22,647 nucleotides of DNA from an uncultured Phycisphaerae bacterium (GCA_937899935.1 CALCOW010000180.1:1-22647), one strand, 5' to 3'; counted from the first letter of the stretch, positions 1-8,129 are shown. Program-made: numbers and translations. The notes: a model not told the origin generated them from the letters alone.

Positions 1-177
1 CTGCATCTGGCGGTCGAGCGATCTATCCAATCTTTCGAGTTGCGTGAAAGCACTGTAAAGGGTTTCCGAACCTCAGAATGGGCTCATCTGTTGTGGCGCA
101 ACCGATTTCCAGAAAGCCAATTTTGGTGGAGTCGTGACAGACTATCTTCGTTATTTGGGTTTTTTATCCTTAATTGA
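1..177 (+). CDS. C-terminal end of an unidentified protein (partial)
   Basis: An open frame runs from base 1 for 58 codons to a TGA at 175-177; its start lies before the window. The visible tail is rich in aromatic and basic residues, with paired Trp near residues 42-43 and a hydrophobic end (Leu-Phe-Gly-Phe-Phe-Ile-Leu). I recognise no family. The main support that this is a real gene is the strong rho-independent terminator 39 bases downstream on the same strand (216-255). The neighbouring sugar-nucleotide cassette suggests a surface-polysaccharide role, but that is only context. The competing open frame on the - strand here would have to read through the terminator stem, so I prefer the + strand. 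Confidence 0.5.
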   Translation: MHLAVERSIQSFELRESTVKGFRTSEWAHLLWRNRFPESQFWWSRDRLSSLFGFFILN

Positions 178-215
178 CCCCTAGAGAGAGGTGGCCTCGC
201 ATGGACTTCTAGAAG

Positions 216-255
216 GCACGAGGGCGGCATTGCTCCTGACGCCCTTGTGCTTTTT
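216..255 (+). terminator. rho-independent terminator after the partial upstream gene
   Basis: An 11-bp stem pairs 216-226 (GCACGAGGGCG) with 240-250 (CGCCCTTGTGC). It has one G-U pair and a 13-nt loop, and is followed at once by five T (251-255). The T-run occurs only on the + strand side, so the terminator acts on transcription from the left, ending the unit whose stop codon is at 175-177. Confidence 0.8.
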
Positions 256-291
256 ACAGAACCCCTTGAGGGAGGGGCGGCAGGTTCGCGA

Positions 292-332
292 GCCCTGGTG
301 AGAGCCTCGAAGAGGGGGTCTTTCACCAGGGC
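292..332. other. long perfect hairpin in intergenic region
   Basis: Bases 292-304 pair with 320-332 over 13 positions with a single G-U wobble. The 15-nt loop can itself fold (CCTC 305-308 with GAGG 312-315). No T-run follows on either strand, so it is not a standard terminator. It could be an RNA structural element or a protein-binding inverted repeat. Confidence 0.45.
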
Positions 333-413
333 CCGGGCCACTTAAAAAGGGTGGTCAACAAGCCTCACACGACTATCCAGGCGTGCATCGATTGGGGGTT
401 TACTTGCAACCCG

Positions 414-442
414 TTGACCCCCTCTAGAGTGGTGTATACCCT
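414..442 (+). promoter_or_regulatory. possible sigma70-type promoter for the sugar cassette
   Basis: TTGACC at 414-419 resembles a -35 box. A -10 candidate is TACCCT at 437-442 (17-nt spacer) or TATACC at 435-440 (15-nt spacer, short). It lies about 190 bases before the ATG at 629, implying a long leader. The -35 overlaps one arm of a predicted stem, so the match may be chance. Confidence 0.2.
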
Positions 443-628
443 AGCCTTTCTGTCCTCAGTTGGCCTCGCTGGCGGTATCAGACAGCCGCCCGATTCACCG
501 GCAGGTGCAGTCCATACGGGGCGATCCAGGGCCCTTGAGATGTCAATCGGCGTTCGAGTCTGGCATAGCGCTAACCGAAGCCTTCATGAATGGAAGCGGT
601 CCCAATACCGCGCAGGAGCAAGAGCGTA

Positions 629-1711
629 ATGGCGCCAGAAGATCAATACAAAACGATTCGTGTTGCAGTGGTTGGATGTGGAGGCTGGGGAAAGAACATT
701 ACTCGCACGATGAATGCGATCGGCTGCTTAGCGGCGGTCGTGGATCCAACAGAATCCGGACAGGAGCGGGCCCGTGAGCTTGCACCTGAAGCAGAGATTC
801 TGAGTGATATTAAAGATGTCTTGAAGCGTCCAGATATCGACGCAGTCATGATTGCCACACCAGCGGAAACGCACTATCCATTAGCCTGTCAAGCAATCGC
901 TGCGGGCAAGGATGTCTTTGTCGAAAAGCCCATCACACTTGATGTTGCTGAAGCAGAGGATTTAGTCACCCGCGCTCATGATGCTGGCCGCGTTCTTATG
1001 GTCGGTCATCTATTAGAGTACCACCCAGCCATCTTGAAACTTAGAGAGATGATTGCAGCGGGAGAACTAGGAAAAATTCGTTACATCATCTCAAATCGAC
1101 TGAATCTTGGAAAAATCCGTACAGAAGAGAATGCTCTCTGGTCATTTGCACCTCATGATATTGCAGTCATTTTACGACTCGTAGACGCATTGCCCTTTGA
1201 AATTGTTGCAACTGGGGGCAGCTACGTGACGCCAAACATTGCAGATACAACTCTCACACAGTTACTTTTTGATAATGGTGTCCGATCGCACATCTTTGTT
1301 TCTTGGTTGCACCCCTTTAAGGAGCAGCGTCTCGTTGTTGTTGGATCAAAGAAGATGGCTAGCTTCTGTGATATCACTAAGGACCTCGTGCTCTACGATC
1401 AAAGAGTTGATTGGCAAGAAGGCCAGCCAGTGCCGGTACGTGGCGATGGAACTCAAGTTGAGTTTCCAGCCGATGAACCACTGCGTGCTGAGTGTGAACA
1501 CTTTCTTCAGTGCGTCAGCACCCGCGAAACGCCGCTGACCGATGGCCAAAATGGGGTGAGAGTTCTACGTGTACTACACGCGGCGCAGCAGTCGCTAGTG
1601 ACCAATGGAACCAAAGTCCTATTCACAATGGAGGATCGCCAGTTAAGAGTCGATGAAGCTGAGACCAAAACGAAGTCTAAAGCGACACTGACAGGGGCAA
1701 CAAATGCCTGA
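629..1711 (+). CDS. wlbA: Gfo/Idh/MocA-family oxidoreductase, WlbA/WbpB-like UDP-GlcNAcA 3-dehydrogenase
   Basis: Of 360 residues, the N-terminal third is a Rossmann fold with a glycine-rich GCGGWG turn at 16-21. The signature EKP motif is at 99-101 and a WSFAPHD segment near 171-177, as in the WlbA/WbpB branch, which oxidises C3 of UDP-N-acetylglucosaminuronate with NAD. I chose the ATG at 629 because AGGAG lies at 614-618, 10 bases upstream. An in-frame ATG at 590 would add 13 basic residues and has no ribosome site. Its stop overlaps the start of the N-acetyltransferase gene by 8 bases, so the two are translated together. Family is clear; the exact substrate is inferred from the neighbouring aminotransferase, acetyltransferase and 6-dehydrogenase genes. 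Other Gfo/Idh/MocA sugar dehydrogenases are the main alternative. Confidence 0.85.
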   Translation: MAPEDQYKTIRVAVVGCGGWGKNITRTMNAIGCLAAVVDPTESGQERARELAPEAEILSDIKDVLKRPDIDAVMIATPAETHYPLACQAIAAGKDVFVEKPITLDVAEAEDLVTRAHDAGRVLMVGHLLEYHPAILKLREMIAAGELGKIRYIISNRLNLGKIRTEENALWSFAPHDIAVILRLVDALPFEIVATGGSYVTPNIADTTLTQLLFDNGVRSHIFVSWLHPFKEQRLVVVGSKKMASFCDITKDLVLYDQRVDWQEGQPVPVRGDGTQVEFPADEPLRAECEHFLQCVSTRETPLTDGQNGVRVLRVLHAAQQSLVTNGTKVLFTMEDRQLRVDEAETKTKSKATLTGATNA

Positions 1712-2330
1712 CTACGGCGATCAATATCCTGGCGTAAAGATTCATGAATCGGCCTATGTTGATGAGCCTTGTGAAATTGGTGAGGGCTCCAAGATTTGGC
1801 ACTTCTCACACATCATGCCAAATTGCAAGATCGGTAAGAAATGTAATATCGGGCAGAATGTCGTGGTCTCTCCCGATGTGGTCATTGGCAACAATGTCAA
1901 GATCCAGAACAATGTTTCAGTTTATTCAGGCGTCATTATGGAAGATGACGTCTTCTGTGGCCCGTCCATGGTCTTTACGAATGTCAACAACCCTCGTAGT
2001 GAGATTGTTCGACGTGATCAGTACGCGCGAACGTTGGTTCGAAAAGGCGCCTCGATGGGAGCGAACTGCACGATCGTTTGCGGCAGCCGCATTGGTGAAT
2101 TTGCATTCATAGCGGCTGGCGCGGTGGTGACCAAAGATGTTTTACCTTATGCACTCATGGTGGGGGTGCCCGCACGAAAGAAAGGGTGGGTGTGTCGATG
2201 TGGCGTTCCGCTACCCCCCATTGAATCCAAAGACATGATTATCTGCCCCAGTTGTGGCAACCAATATCAAGAAGAAGCAGGTATGCTTGAGCCTATTAAA
2301 GAGTTACAAGCACAGGAGGTGCTCAGTTGA
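1704..2330 (+). CDS. wlbB: left-handed beta-helix sugar N-acetyltransferase, WlbB/WbpD-like
   Basis: This 208-residue protein has hexapeptide-repeat coils through residues 11-155 (for example IGEGSKIW, IGKKCNIGQN, IGNNVKIQNN, IGEFAFIAAGAVV). It belongs to the acyltransferases that acetylate the C3 amino group of UDP-2-acetamido-3-amino-glucuronate with acetyl-CoA. An asparagine-rich loop (FTNVNNPRSE, 91-100) is typical of the WbpD/PglD-type set. The C-terminus carries a likely zinc ribbon: Cys164, Cys166, Cys181 and Cys184. A ribosome site AGGGG (1693-1697) lies 6 bases before the ATG. It overlaps the oxidoreductase gene by 8 bases and the aminotransferase by 4, so it is the middle gene of a tight three-gene operon. 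The acetyl acceptor is inferred from context. Confidence 0.85.
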   Translation: MPDYGDQYPGVKIHESAYVDEPCEIGEGSKIWHFSHIMPNCKIGKKCNIGQNVVVSPDVVIGNNVKIQNNVSVYSGVIMEDDVFCGPSMVFTNVNNPRSEIVRRDQYARTLVRKGASMGANCTIVCGSRIGEFAFIAAGAVVTKDVLPYALMVGVPARKKGWVCRCGVPLPPIESKDMIICPSCGNQYQEEAGMLEPIKELQAQEVLS

Positions 2331-3520
2331 GTCAGTCGATAACAGTTCCCTTGCTCGATTTGAAAGCGCAATACGGACCACTGCGAGATGAAATTGTGGC
2401 CGCAATGACAGAAGTTGTTGAAGCGCAATGGTTCATTATGGGGCCGAATGTTAAGGAACTAGAGACGCAGGTAGCTGAATACTGCCACGCCAAGCATGCA
2501 ATTGGATGTGCATCGGGATCTGATGCGCTTTTGTTGGCTTTGATGGGCATTGGTATTGAGCCAGGTGATGAGGTGATATGTCCTTCTTACACGTTCTTTG
2601 CGACAGCTGGCTCTATCCACAGACTCGGAGCAAAGCCCGTCTTTGTTGATATCAACCCAACGACTTACAACATGGATCTCGAGCTCGTGCGCGAAGCGGC
2701 AAGTCGTTGTAGCAGACTCAAAGCGATCATTCCGGTGCATCTCTTTGGTCAATCAGTTGATATGACAGCTTACAACCAACTGGGCGCCGATCTTGGTGTT
2801 CCAGTGATAGAAGACGCTGCACAGGCGATTGGTTCGATTGACAACAACGGTATTCGTGCTGGTTCCACAGGGACCGTAGGTTGCTTCAGTTTCTTCCCAT
2901 CAAAGAATCTTGGTGGCTTTGGTGATGGTGGCATTATGACCACCAATGATGATGTACTTGCAGAACGACTCGGCATTCTGCGCTTGCATGGCGGCAAACC
3001 AAAGTATTACCACCACGTCGTAGGCATCAACTCGCGTCTGGATGCACTTCAAGCAGTGATCTTATCCATTAAGCTCAAGCATCTCGATGATTGGCATGCT
3101 GCCAGGCTTCGAAATGCTGAACGCTACAACAATATGTTTGAAGCAGCTGGCTCGAAGACCTCATCAACACCACTCAGTGAAGGTGGTTTTCCACTTCGAA
3201 CGCCCGAAGGGGTTTCAGAACCAGGCAGGCACATTTATAACCAGTACTGCATTCGTGTCCCAGAAGCGATCCGCAATCAACTGCGAGACCATCTTAAGGA
3301 TCAAGGTGTCGGCACAGAAATTTACTACCCAGTGCCACTGCATGAACAGGCGTGTTTTGAGTCCTTGGGCTACAAACTTGGTGATTTGCCAGAATCAGAA
3401 TCTGCAGCAAGAGAGACCATTGCGTTGCCGATTTATCCAGAGTTGACCGAGGAACAGCAGAATCACGTCGCGTCAACGATCTGCAAGTTCGTTGAGCAGC
3501 ATGCTCCAGCCAAAGTCTGA
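2327..3520 (+). CDS. wlbC: DegT/DnrJ/EryC1 aminotransferase, WlbC/WbpE-like
   Basis: A 397-residue PLP-dependent sugar aminotransferase. The internal-aldimine lysine is Lys193 in the SFFPSKNLGGFGDGG segment, and the PLP-nitrogen aspartate is Asp163 in IEDAAQAIG. The C-terminal GTEIYYPVPLHEQ segment is typical of the family. In this context it would transfer an amino group from glutamate to the 3-keto sugar made by the upstream oxidoreductase, giving the substrate of the acetyltransferase. It starts with TTG (2327-2329), supported by a perfect AGGAGG at 2314-2319 spaced 7 bases, and its TTGA overlaps the previous stop. An insertion around residues 275-300, rich in Ser, Gly and Pro, looks longer than usual. 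It ends 14 bases before the convergent MBL-fold gene. Confidence 0.87.
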   Translation: MSQSITVPLLDLKAQYGPLRDEIVAAMTEVVEAQWFIMGPNVKELETQVAEYCHAKHAIGCASGSDALLLALMGIGIEPGDEVICPSYTFFATAGSIHRLGAKPVFVDINPTTYNMDLELVREAASRCSRLKAIIPVHLFGQSVDMTAYNQLGADLGVPVIEDAAQAIGSIDNNGIRAGSTGTVGCFSFFPSKNLGGFGDGGIMTTNDDVLAERLGILRLHGGKPKYYHHVVGINSRLDALQAVILSIKLKHLDDWHAARLRNAERYNNMFEAAGSKTSSTPLSEGGFPLRTPEGVSEPGRHIYNQYCIRVPEAIRNQLRDHLKDQGVGTEIYYPVPLHEQACFESLGYKLGDLPESESAARETIALPIYPELTEEQQNHVASTICKFVEQHAPAKV

Positions 3521-3534
3521 TTCAAGATCAGCAG

Positions 3535-4368
3535 TTATTCCGTTTCAAGGGCTTCAAAGGCATGACGGCCGTGGCTGCGCGGATCATCAATGACCCGAAC
3601 CCATGGGTTGTTGGGCTCGTGGGCAAGTACAAGTTGCCATTGTTCTTCCATTGCTTGTGATAAAGCCGCTTGCTTTGTCTTCATGTTGTCCCAAGGCAGC
3701 ATGTCATATCCCATACTAAAGGCTGGTGGCGCATGGTTGACTGTCGGTACCACATCACCCAAGAAGGCCACGACTCCAGTTTTAGTATGGGCTCGCACAG
3801 ATTGGTGCCCCCACGTGTGTCCGGGCGTTGGCCATACAAAAAGCCCAGGTAGCACTTCATGCTGGCCATCGACAAGCTCAAGATCTTCTTCTAAAGGACT
3901 GAGGTTGTTAGCTAGATAGGTCTTAGACATCGTTGAGCGGTTGTCTTGGGCATCCATCCATTCCTGTTGTTGAACGATGCACTTGGCGTTCATAAATACC
4001 CGTCGACTTTGTCCGTTTTCATCGAGTTCCGTCAGTCCTCCACAGTGGTCGAAGTGTAAATGCGTGACAATCGTATGAGTGATTGATGTAGAGACAACGC
4101 CTATCTCCTCTAGCGCATCTTTGACTGTTCGAGGTTCAAGTGCAAAGTTCTTTCTTGATTTATCATCCCAATCTTGGCCATAGCCAGACTCGACAAGTAC
4201 GCGGTGCTGCCCATTTTCCAGGAGCAGGCAATTTGTCTGCAAAGGGATTCGGTTGCTGCTATCCGGTGATGTAAGGCGTGACCAAAGTGCCTTTGGAACA
4301 ACACCAAACATGCTGCCGCCATCAAGGCGAAAGTTTCCTGCACGAAGAACTTTAACGCTCCATGTCAT
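3535..4368 (-). CDS. metallo-beta-lactamase-fold hydrolase
   Basis: This 277-residue MBL-fold protein has a full dizinc ligand set: His103-x-His105-x-Asp107-His108 (HLHFDH), His183 in PTPGHTWGH, Asp204 in LGD and His249 in LAHE. This pattern fits AiiA-like lactonases and related hydrolases; there is no signal peptide. It is probably cotranscribed after the UDP-sugar 6-dehydrogenase gene, 28 bases away, and faces the aminotransferase gene convergently. The substrate cannot be read from the sequence. A lactone, a thioester or a sugar-pathway by-product would all be possible. The ATG at 4368 has no clear ribosome site but gives the normal domain start (a short beta strand, then the TNCLLLENG strand). 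Confidence 0.8.
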   Translation of the reverse strand: MTWSVKVLRAGNFRLDGGSMFGVVPKALWSRLTSPDSSNRIPLQTNCLLLENGQHRVLVESGYGQDWDDKSRKNFALEPRTVKDALEEIGVVSTSITHTIVTHLHFDHCGGLTELDENGQSRRVFMNAKCIVQQQEWMDAQDNRSTMSKTYLANNLSPLEEDLELVDGQHEVLPGLFVWPTPGHTWGHQSVRAHTKTGVVAFLGDVVPTVNHAPPAFSMGYDMLPWDNMKTKQAALSQAMEEQWQLVLAHEPNNPWVRVIDDPRSHGRHAFEALETE

Positions 4369-4396
4369 TGGTGATTCAGCCAGTTTAGAGAGTACA

Positions 4397-5752
4397 TCAA
4401 GCTTTATTAATTGGAGCAGATGGATGAGCTACACGGTCCATAGCATTGCGTGTATCAACGATCAAACGAGCGCATCGCCCTAACAAGTCATAATCAACCT
4501 GATCATGGTCAGTCACAATAACGACGGCATCTGCCTTTGAAATCTCATTCTCGGTGAGATCCACAGAAGTCATATGAATATCATGATGACGCATCTCAGG
4601 AAACTCTGTTACGTGCGGATCATGGTAGACCACCTGAGCGCCTGACGTCGTCAGTAGATCAATGATCTCTGCAGCAGGACTCTCTCGGATGTCATCAACA
4701 TTTTTCTTATACGCAATGCCGAGCAATAGAATTCGAGATCCCCTCAACGATCGACTGTGATCGTTCAGAGCTGACACAACCCGCGAAACCACATACGCGG
4801 GCATTTGTGCATTTACTTCACCAGCCAATTCGATAAAACGTGTTGTTCGGCCAATCTCTTTTGCCTTCCAGGTCAAGTAAAAGGGATCGATTGGAATACA
4901 GTGCCCGCCCAGGCCAGGCCCGGGATAGAAGGCTTGGAATCCAAATGGCTTTGTTGCTGCCGCCTCAATGACTTCCCAGATGTCAATATCCATGTCAGAC
5001 AGTACAGTCTTTAACTCATTCACCATTGCAATATTAACAGCGCGATAGATGTTCTCTAAAAGCTTGGCAGCTTCAGCTACTTCTGCACTTGACACGAGAT
5101 GAACGGTATCGATCATCTGGCGATACATGGTGGCTGCTAGATCACCACTTGTTTTGTCGGTGCCTCCGACAAGCTTGGGGATAGTGCTTGTCGTTGTGTT
5201 GGCTCTGCCGGGATCTTCCCGTTCAGGGCTGTAGGCGAGAAAGAAATCTCGTCCTGCAACAAGCTCACCTCGCTCGAGAATCGGGCACATATCCTGTCGT
5301 GTTGTTCCTGGATAGGTCGTTGATTCAAGAACAATCAATTGGCCAGGTCGGAGGATCTTAGAAACCAATTCAGTACTTATCTTGACATAGCTCAAGTCAG
5401 GTTCGCGGTGCGGCCCTAATGGCGTTGGTACGCAAAGCAATATTGCATCAGCGTCCCCAAGTTCATCCGGCATATCGGTCGCACTAAAACGGTCAGAATC
5501 TGAAAGTGTTGTGACCAGATCATCGCCAAGGTGGTGCAGATAGGTCTCGCCATTATTAAGTTTGTGAACCTTTTCCTTGTCGGTATCAAAACCCAAGACA
5601 CGATAGCCAGCCTTGTGAGCAGCTTGGGCCAATGGTAATCCAACATAGCCAAGACCAATAATACCGATCGTGGCAGTTCGGGTTTCAAGCTTCTGATGTA
5701 GTTCAGCAGCGATGTCGTTGATGGCGCGTTCTTGCGGGGGCATGGTGGTCAT
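4397..5752 (-). CDS. wbpA: UDP-N-acetylglucosamine-type 6-dehydrogenase, WbpA-like
   Basis: A 451-residue nucleotide-sugar dehydrogenase of the UDP-Glc/UDP-ManNAc DH superfamily. The NAD-binding IGLGYVGLPLA lies at about 31-41, the STTYPGTT loop at 144-151 and the nucleophile Cys285 in GGHCIPIDPFYLTW. The form GGHCIPIDPFYLTWKA is characteristic of the WbpA/WecC-like branch acting on N-acetylhexosamine nucleotides rather than UDP-glucose. It oxidises C6 to the carboxylate in two NAD-dependent steps. This would supply UDP-GlcNAcA to the oxidoreductase, aminotransferase and acetyltransferase encoded at 629-3520. The first ATG (5752) lacks a strong ribosome site, and Met4 is an alternative start. 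A small inverted repeat (5757-5770) sits directly upstream. Its 61-base gap from the E2 gene may hold its own promoter. Confidence 0.87.
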   Translation of the reverse strand: MTTMPPQERAINDIAAELHQKLETRTATIGIIGLGYVGLPLAQAAHKAGYRVLGFDTDKEKVHKLNNGETYLHHLGDDLVTTLSDSDRFSATDMPDELGDADAILLCVPTPLGPHREPDLSYVKISTELVSKILRPGQLIVLESTTYPGTTRQDMCPILERGELVAGRDFFLAYSPEREDPGRANTTTSTIPKLVGGTDKTSGDLAATMYRQMIDTVHLVSSAEVAEAAKLLENIYRAVNIAMVNELKTVLSDMDIDIWEVIEAAATKPFGFQAFYPGPGLGGHCIPIDPFYLTWKAKEIGRTTRFIELAGEVNAQMPAYVVSRVVSALNDHSRSLRGSRILLLGIAYKKNVDDIRESPAAEIIDLLTTSGAQVVYHDPHVTEFPEMRHHDIHMTSVDLTENEISKADAVVIVTDHDQVDYDLLGRCARLIVDTRNAMDRVAHPSAPINKA

Positions 5753-5756
5753 ATTA

Positions 5757-5770
5757 CTTCACATATGAAG
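5757..5770. repeat. small inverted repeat before the 6-dehydrogenase gene
   Basis: CTTCA (5757-5761) and TGAAG (5766-5770) are perfect inverted arms around CATA, five bases upstream of the start codon of the - strand gene. It could be an operator or a small leader hairpin that covers the ribosome site. Arms this short can occur by chance. Confidence 0.25.
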
Positions 5771-5813
5771 GAGTAAAGAGTAGCTTTGATAGAGATAATC
5801 AGTGTTTGGTAAA

Positions 5814-7124
5814 TCAGGCGCCAAATAAATGCTCTGGCGACTCAAGGAGCTTCACAATGGTGTGTAGAAAACGGGCCCCTTCTGCCCCGTCGACGACACG
5901 GTGGTCACAACTGAGGCTCATTGGCAGTACTTTTCCGGCATAGAACATGCTGTCACGGGTCATCACCCTTTCGGTGACTCGACCCGTTGCCAAAATCCCA
6001 ACCTCAGGGTAATTGATTATGGGCGTTGCATACATGCCACCGTAACTACCAACGTTAGAGATCGTGAAGGTACCACCAATCAGATGATCCCGGCTAATCG
6101 ATCGATCTCGGCAGCCAGCAGCAAGTTCAGCAACGCGACGGGCAAGCTCAACAACGCTCAATACCTGTGCATCTTCTATCACAGGAACCATCAGACCATG
6201 ATCGGTGTCGACGGCACAGCCCAAGTGGACAGCATCCTTTAGCAGTATTTCACTCGCTTGGTCATCTACATTTGCATTAAGAGAGGGGTGATCCTGAAGG
6301 GCTCGGATAGTTGCCACCATAATGAATGGCAGGTATCCCAGCTTTTGCCCAACAACCCGAGAATACTCTTTGCGTTTTCGATCAAGTTCGGTCACATCAG
6401 CTTCATCACTAACAGTGAAATGAACAGCTGTATTTATTGAGGTGCTTAAGGCCTCCGCAATTTTTCGACGGACACCACGGAAGGGAATCCTCTGTGCGAC
6501 GTTCGTGCGTGATGGAGCAGGCACATTTGTTGGCGGGGCAATACTTGCAGCATGGGGTGTTTTAGTTGTCCCAGACGCATGTTCATGTACGTCACTTGCG
6601 GTGACGCGCCCACCTCGACCCGTTCCAGCAACACTATTGATAGGAACACCAAGATCTTTTGCAATTTTACGAACAGCTGGAGTTGCCAGTGACTTCGAGC
6701 TCTTGGTGGTCGTCGTTGAGGAAGTACTCATTTGTCGTGTAAACCTACCTGGAACACTTAGTGTGGTATCTACTGAACCAACAACGGTACCCGCGTCTTC
6801 TTCAGACGCAGATATTTGTGATGAAGCTGCGACTTCACCGTTAGCGCTCTCGCCCGCATCTTTAGCCGAACCCGTGTAGGTCACCAGAATATTGCCGACG
6901 TTAACAATTTCGCCTTCATCGGCGTTGAGTTCATCAATAGTTCCCGCCCATGGGCTTGGGACTTCCACCATGGCTTTATCGGTTTCCATCTCAGCCAAAG
7001 TCTGGTGTTCTTCCACGGTCTCGCCTGGCTCAACTTTCCATTTGATGAGTTCAGCTTCATGCACTCCCTCTCCAAGGTCAGGGAGAAGGAAATGGGACTT
7101 GTCAGTGGGTTGCTTAATAGTCAT
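5814..7124 (-). CDS. bkdB: E2 component, dihydrolipoyl acyltransferase of a branched-chain 2-oxoacid dehydrogenase
   Basis: This 436-residue protein has three domains in the standard order. A single N-terminal lipoyl domain (about 10-85) carries Lys50 in EMETDKAMVEV. A Ser/Thr-rich linker leads to the peripheral subunit-binding domain (about 146-182, SLATPAVRKIAKDLGV). The catalytic acyltransferase core ends with His408 and Asp412 in SCDHRVVDG. The core takes the acyl group from E1 onto the lipoyl arm and transfers it to CoA. It is the last gene of the run, 36 bases after E1beta. Pyruvate or acetoin complexes have similar E2 subunits, but leucine dehydrogenase directly upstream favours branched-chain substrates. 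No E3 gene follows. Confidence 0.9.
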   Translation of the reverse strand: MTIKQPTDKSHFLLPDLGEGVHEAELIKWKVEPGETVEEHQTLAEMETDKAMVEVPSPWAGTIDELNADEGEIVNVGNILVTYTGSAKDAGESANGEVAASSQISASEEDAGTVVGSVDTTLSVPGRFTRQMSTSSTTTTKSSKSLATPAVRKIAKDLGVPINSVAGTGRGGRVTASDVHEHASGTTKTPHAASIAPPTNVPAPSRTNVAQRIPFRGVRRKIAEALSTSINTAVHFTVSDEADVTELDRKRKEYSRVVGQKLGYLPFIMVATIRALQDHPSLNANVDDQASEILLKDAVHLGCAVDTDHGLMVPVIEDAQVLSVVELARRVAELAAGCRDRSISRDHLIGGTFTISNVGSYGGMYATPIINYPEVGILATGRVTERVMTRDSMFYAGKVLPMSLSCDHRVVDGAEGARFLHTIVKLLESPEHLFGA

Positions 7125-7160
7125 GTTCTTATCGCTCGTTCAAGCCCGAAAAGGCACGGT

Positions 7161-8129
7161 CTAGTATGCGGAAACCTCTTCAACAGCTTTCGTGATTCGG
7201 GCCGCATCTGGCATGTAGTCAAGCTCAAGCTTGTAATACGGCATAATTGTATCGAATCCCGCCACCCGCTGAACAGGTGCCTCAAGGTGCAGGAAGCAAT
7301 GTTCCATGATGCGAGAAGCGATCTCAGCCCCGAGGCCCAGCGTTTTTGGTGCTTCATGTACGACGACACATCGCCCAGTCTTTTTGACAGATTGCTCAAT
7401 TGCCTGCATGTCCATTGGAGCGATAGTTCGCAAATCGATCAGTTCAACGGAGTGATTACAGTTCTCAATCGCATTCATACACTGTATGACAGACGCGCCC
7501 CAGGAAACCATGGTGATTTGTTCACCCTCTTGTACAACACGAGCTTCCCCGATTGGAATCGTGTATTCATCCTCTGGGACTTCCTCACGGAAGGCACGAT
7601 AGATTCTCTTGGGCTCGAAGAAAATAACGGGGTCAGGATCACGGATGGCACTAATAAGCAAACCTTTGGCGTCATAGGGCGACGCTGGCATCACCACTTT
7701 AAGTCCTGGGGTATGTGTATAGATCGTTTCAGGACTGTCACTGTGCAGTTCTGGAGCATGAATGCCACCGCCAACAGGAACCCGGATAGTCAGTGGTACC
7801 GTATAGGCGCCTCTGGTTCTTGTTCTCATACGGGCTGCATGGGTACAAATTTGATCGTAGGCGGGCCCTAAAAAACCTTCGAATTGAATCTCTGGAATTG
7901 GGCGCAATCCAGCCATCGCCAAGCCGATGGAGGTGCCGAGAATACCTGATTCAGCAAGTGGGGAATCAACCACGCGGTCACCGCCGAATCGCTGCCAAAG
8001 ACCTTCGGTAACACGAAAGACACCACCATTCTTGCCCACATCTTCACCTAGCAGAATGATGCGATCGTCTTCTTCCATTTCCTGAATCAAGGCAAGGTTG
8101 ATTGCTTGTACCAATGTCAGATTTGCCAT
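7161..8129 (-). CDS. bkdA2: E1 beta subunit of branched-chain 2-oxoacid dehydrogenase
   Basis: 322 residues, the normal length for E1beta. The N-terminal part has the family segments ILLGEDVGKNGGVFRVTEGL and DSPLAESGILGTSIGLAMAG, and VGGGIHAPELHSDSPE lies in the middle. The C-terminal transketolase-like domain (about 195-320) includes IELIDLRTIAPMD. With E1alpha it forms the alpha2beta2 thiamine-diphosphate enzyme that decarboxylates 2-oxoacids from Leu, Val and Ile and acylates the lipoyl arm of E2. A GGAG site lies 6 bases before the ATG at 8129. It follows E1alpha by 38 bases and precedes E2 by 36. Confidence 0.9.
   Translation of the reverse strand: MANLTLVQAINLALIQEMEEDDRIILLGEDVGKNGGVFRVTEGLWQRFGGDRVVDSPLAESGILGTSIGLAMAGLRPIPEIQFEGFLGPAYDQICTHAARMRTRTRGAYTVPLTIRVPVGGGIHAPELHSDSPETIYTHTPGLKVVMPASPYDAKGLLISAIRDPDPVIFFEPKRIYRAFREEVPEDEYTIPIGEARVVQEGEQITMVSWGASVIQCMNAIENCNHSVELIDLRTIAPMDMQAIEQSVKKTGRCVVVHEAPKTLGLGAEIASRIMEHCFLHLEAPVQRVAGFDTIMPYYKLELDYMPDAARITKAVEEVSAY

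Larger units (their letters stand above)
178..628. other. 451-nt gene-free, hairpin-rich region upstream of the sugar cassette
   Basis: No convincing gene lies between the stop at 177 and the ATG at 629. After the terminator there is a 13-bp hairpin (292-304 with 320-332). A nested set follows: 353-359 pairs with 413-419 (GGTCAAC/GTTGACC), extended by GGG 349-351 with CCC 420-422, and encloses GCCT/AGGC (362-365/379-382) and GGGTT/AACCC (396-400/408-412). Smaller stems are GGCGG/CCGCC (471-475/486-490) and CACC/GGTG around a GGCA loop (496-507). The region probably holds the promoter and a structured 5' leader of the wlb-like operon, or a separate small RNA. The open frames here have no recognisable content or ribosome site. 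Confidence 0.5.

Noticed and set aside
84..341. 85-codon open frame on the - strand
   Set aside because: It reads through the terminator stem and the 13-bp hairpin, starts with a GTG lacking a ribosome site, and has Arg/Pro/Ser-rich content typical of a chance frame.
541..575. tRNA-like GTTCGAGTC segment
   Set aside because: The flanking bases do not form a T-arm stem and no acceptor or anticodon arm could be found.
351..629. 92-codon + strand open frame before the oxidoreductase gene
   Set aside because: No family character or ribosome site; it covers several hairpins and overlaps the likely promoter.
7005..7871. 288-codon + strand open frame opposite E2/E1beta
   Set aside because: It lies wholly antisense to well-conserved dehydrogenase genes and shows no recognisable domain.
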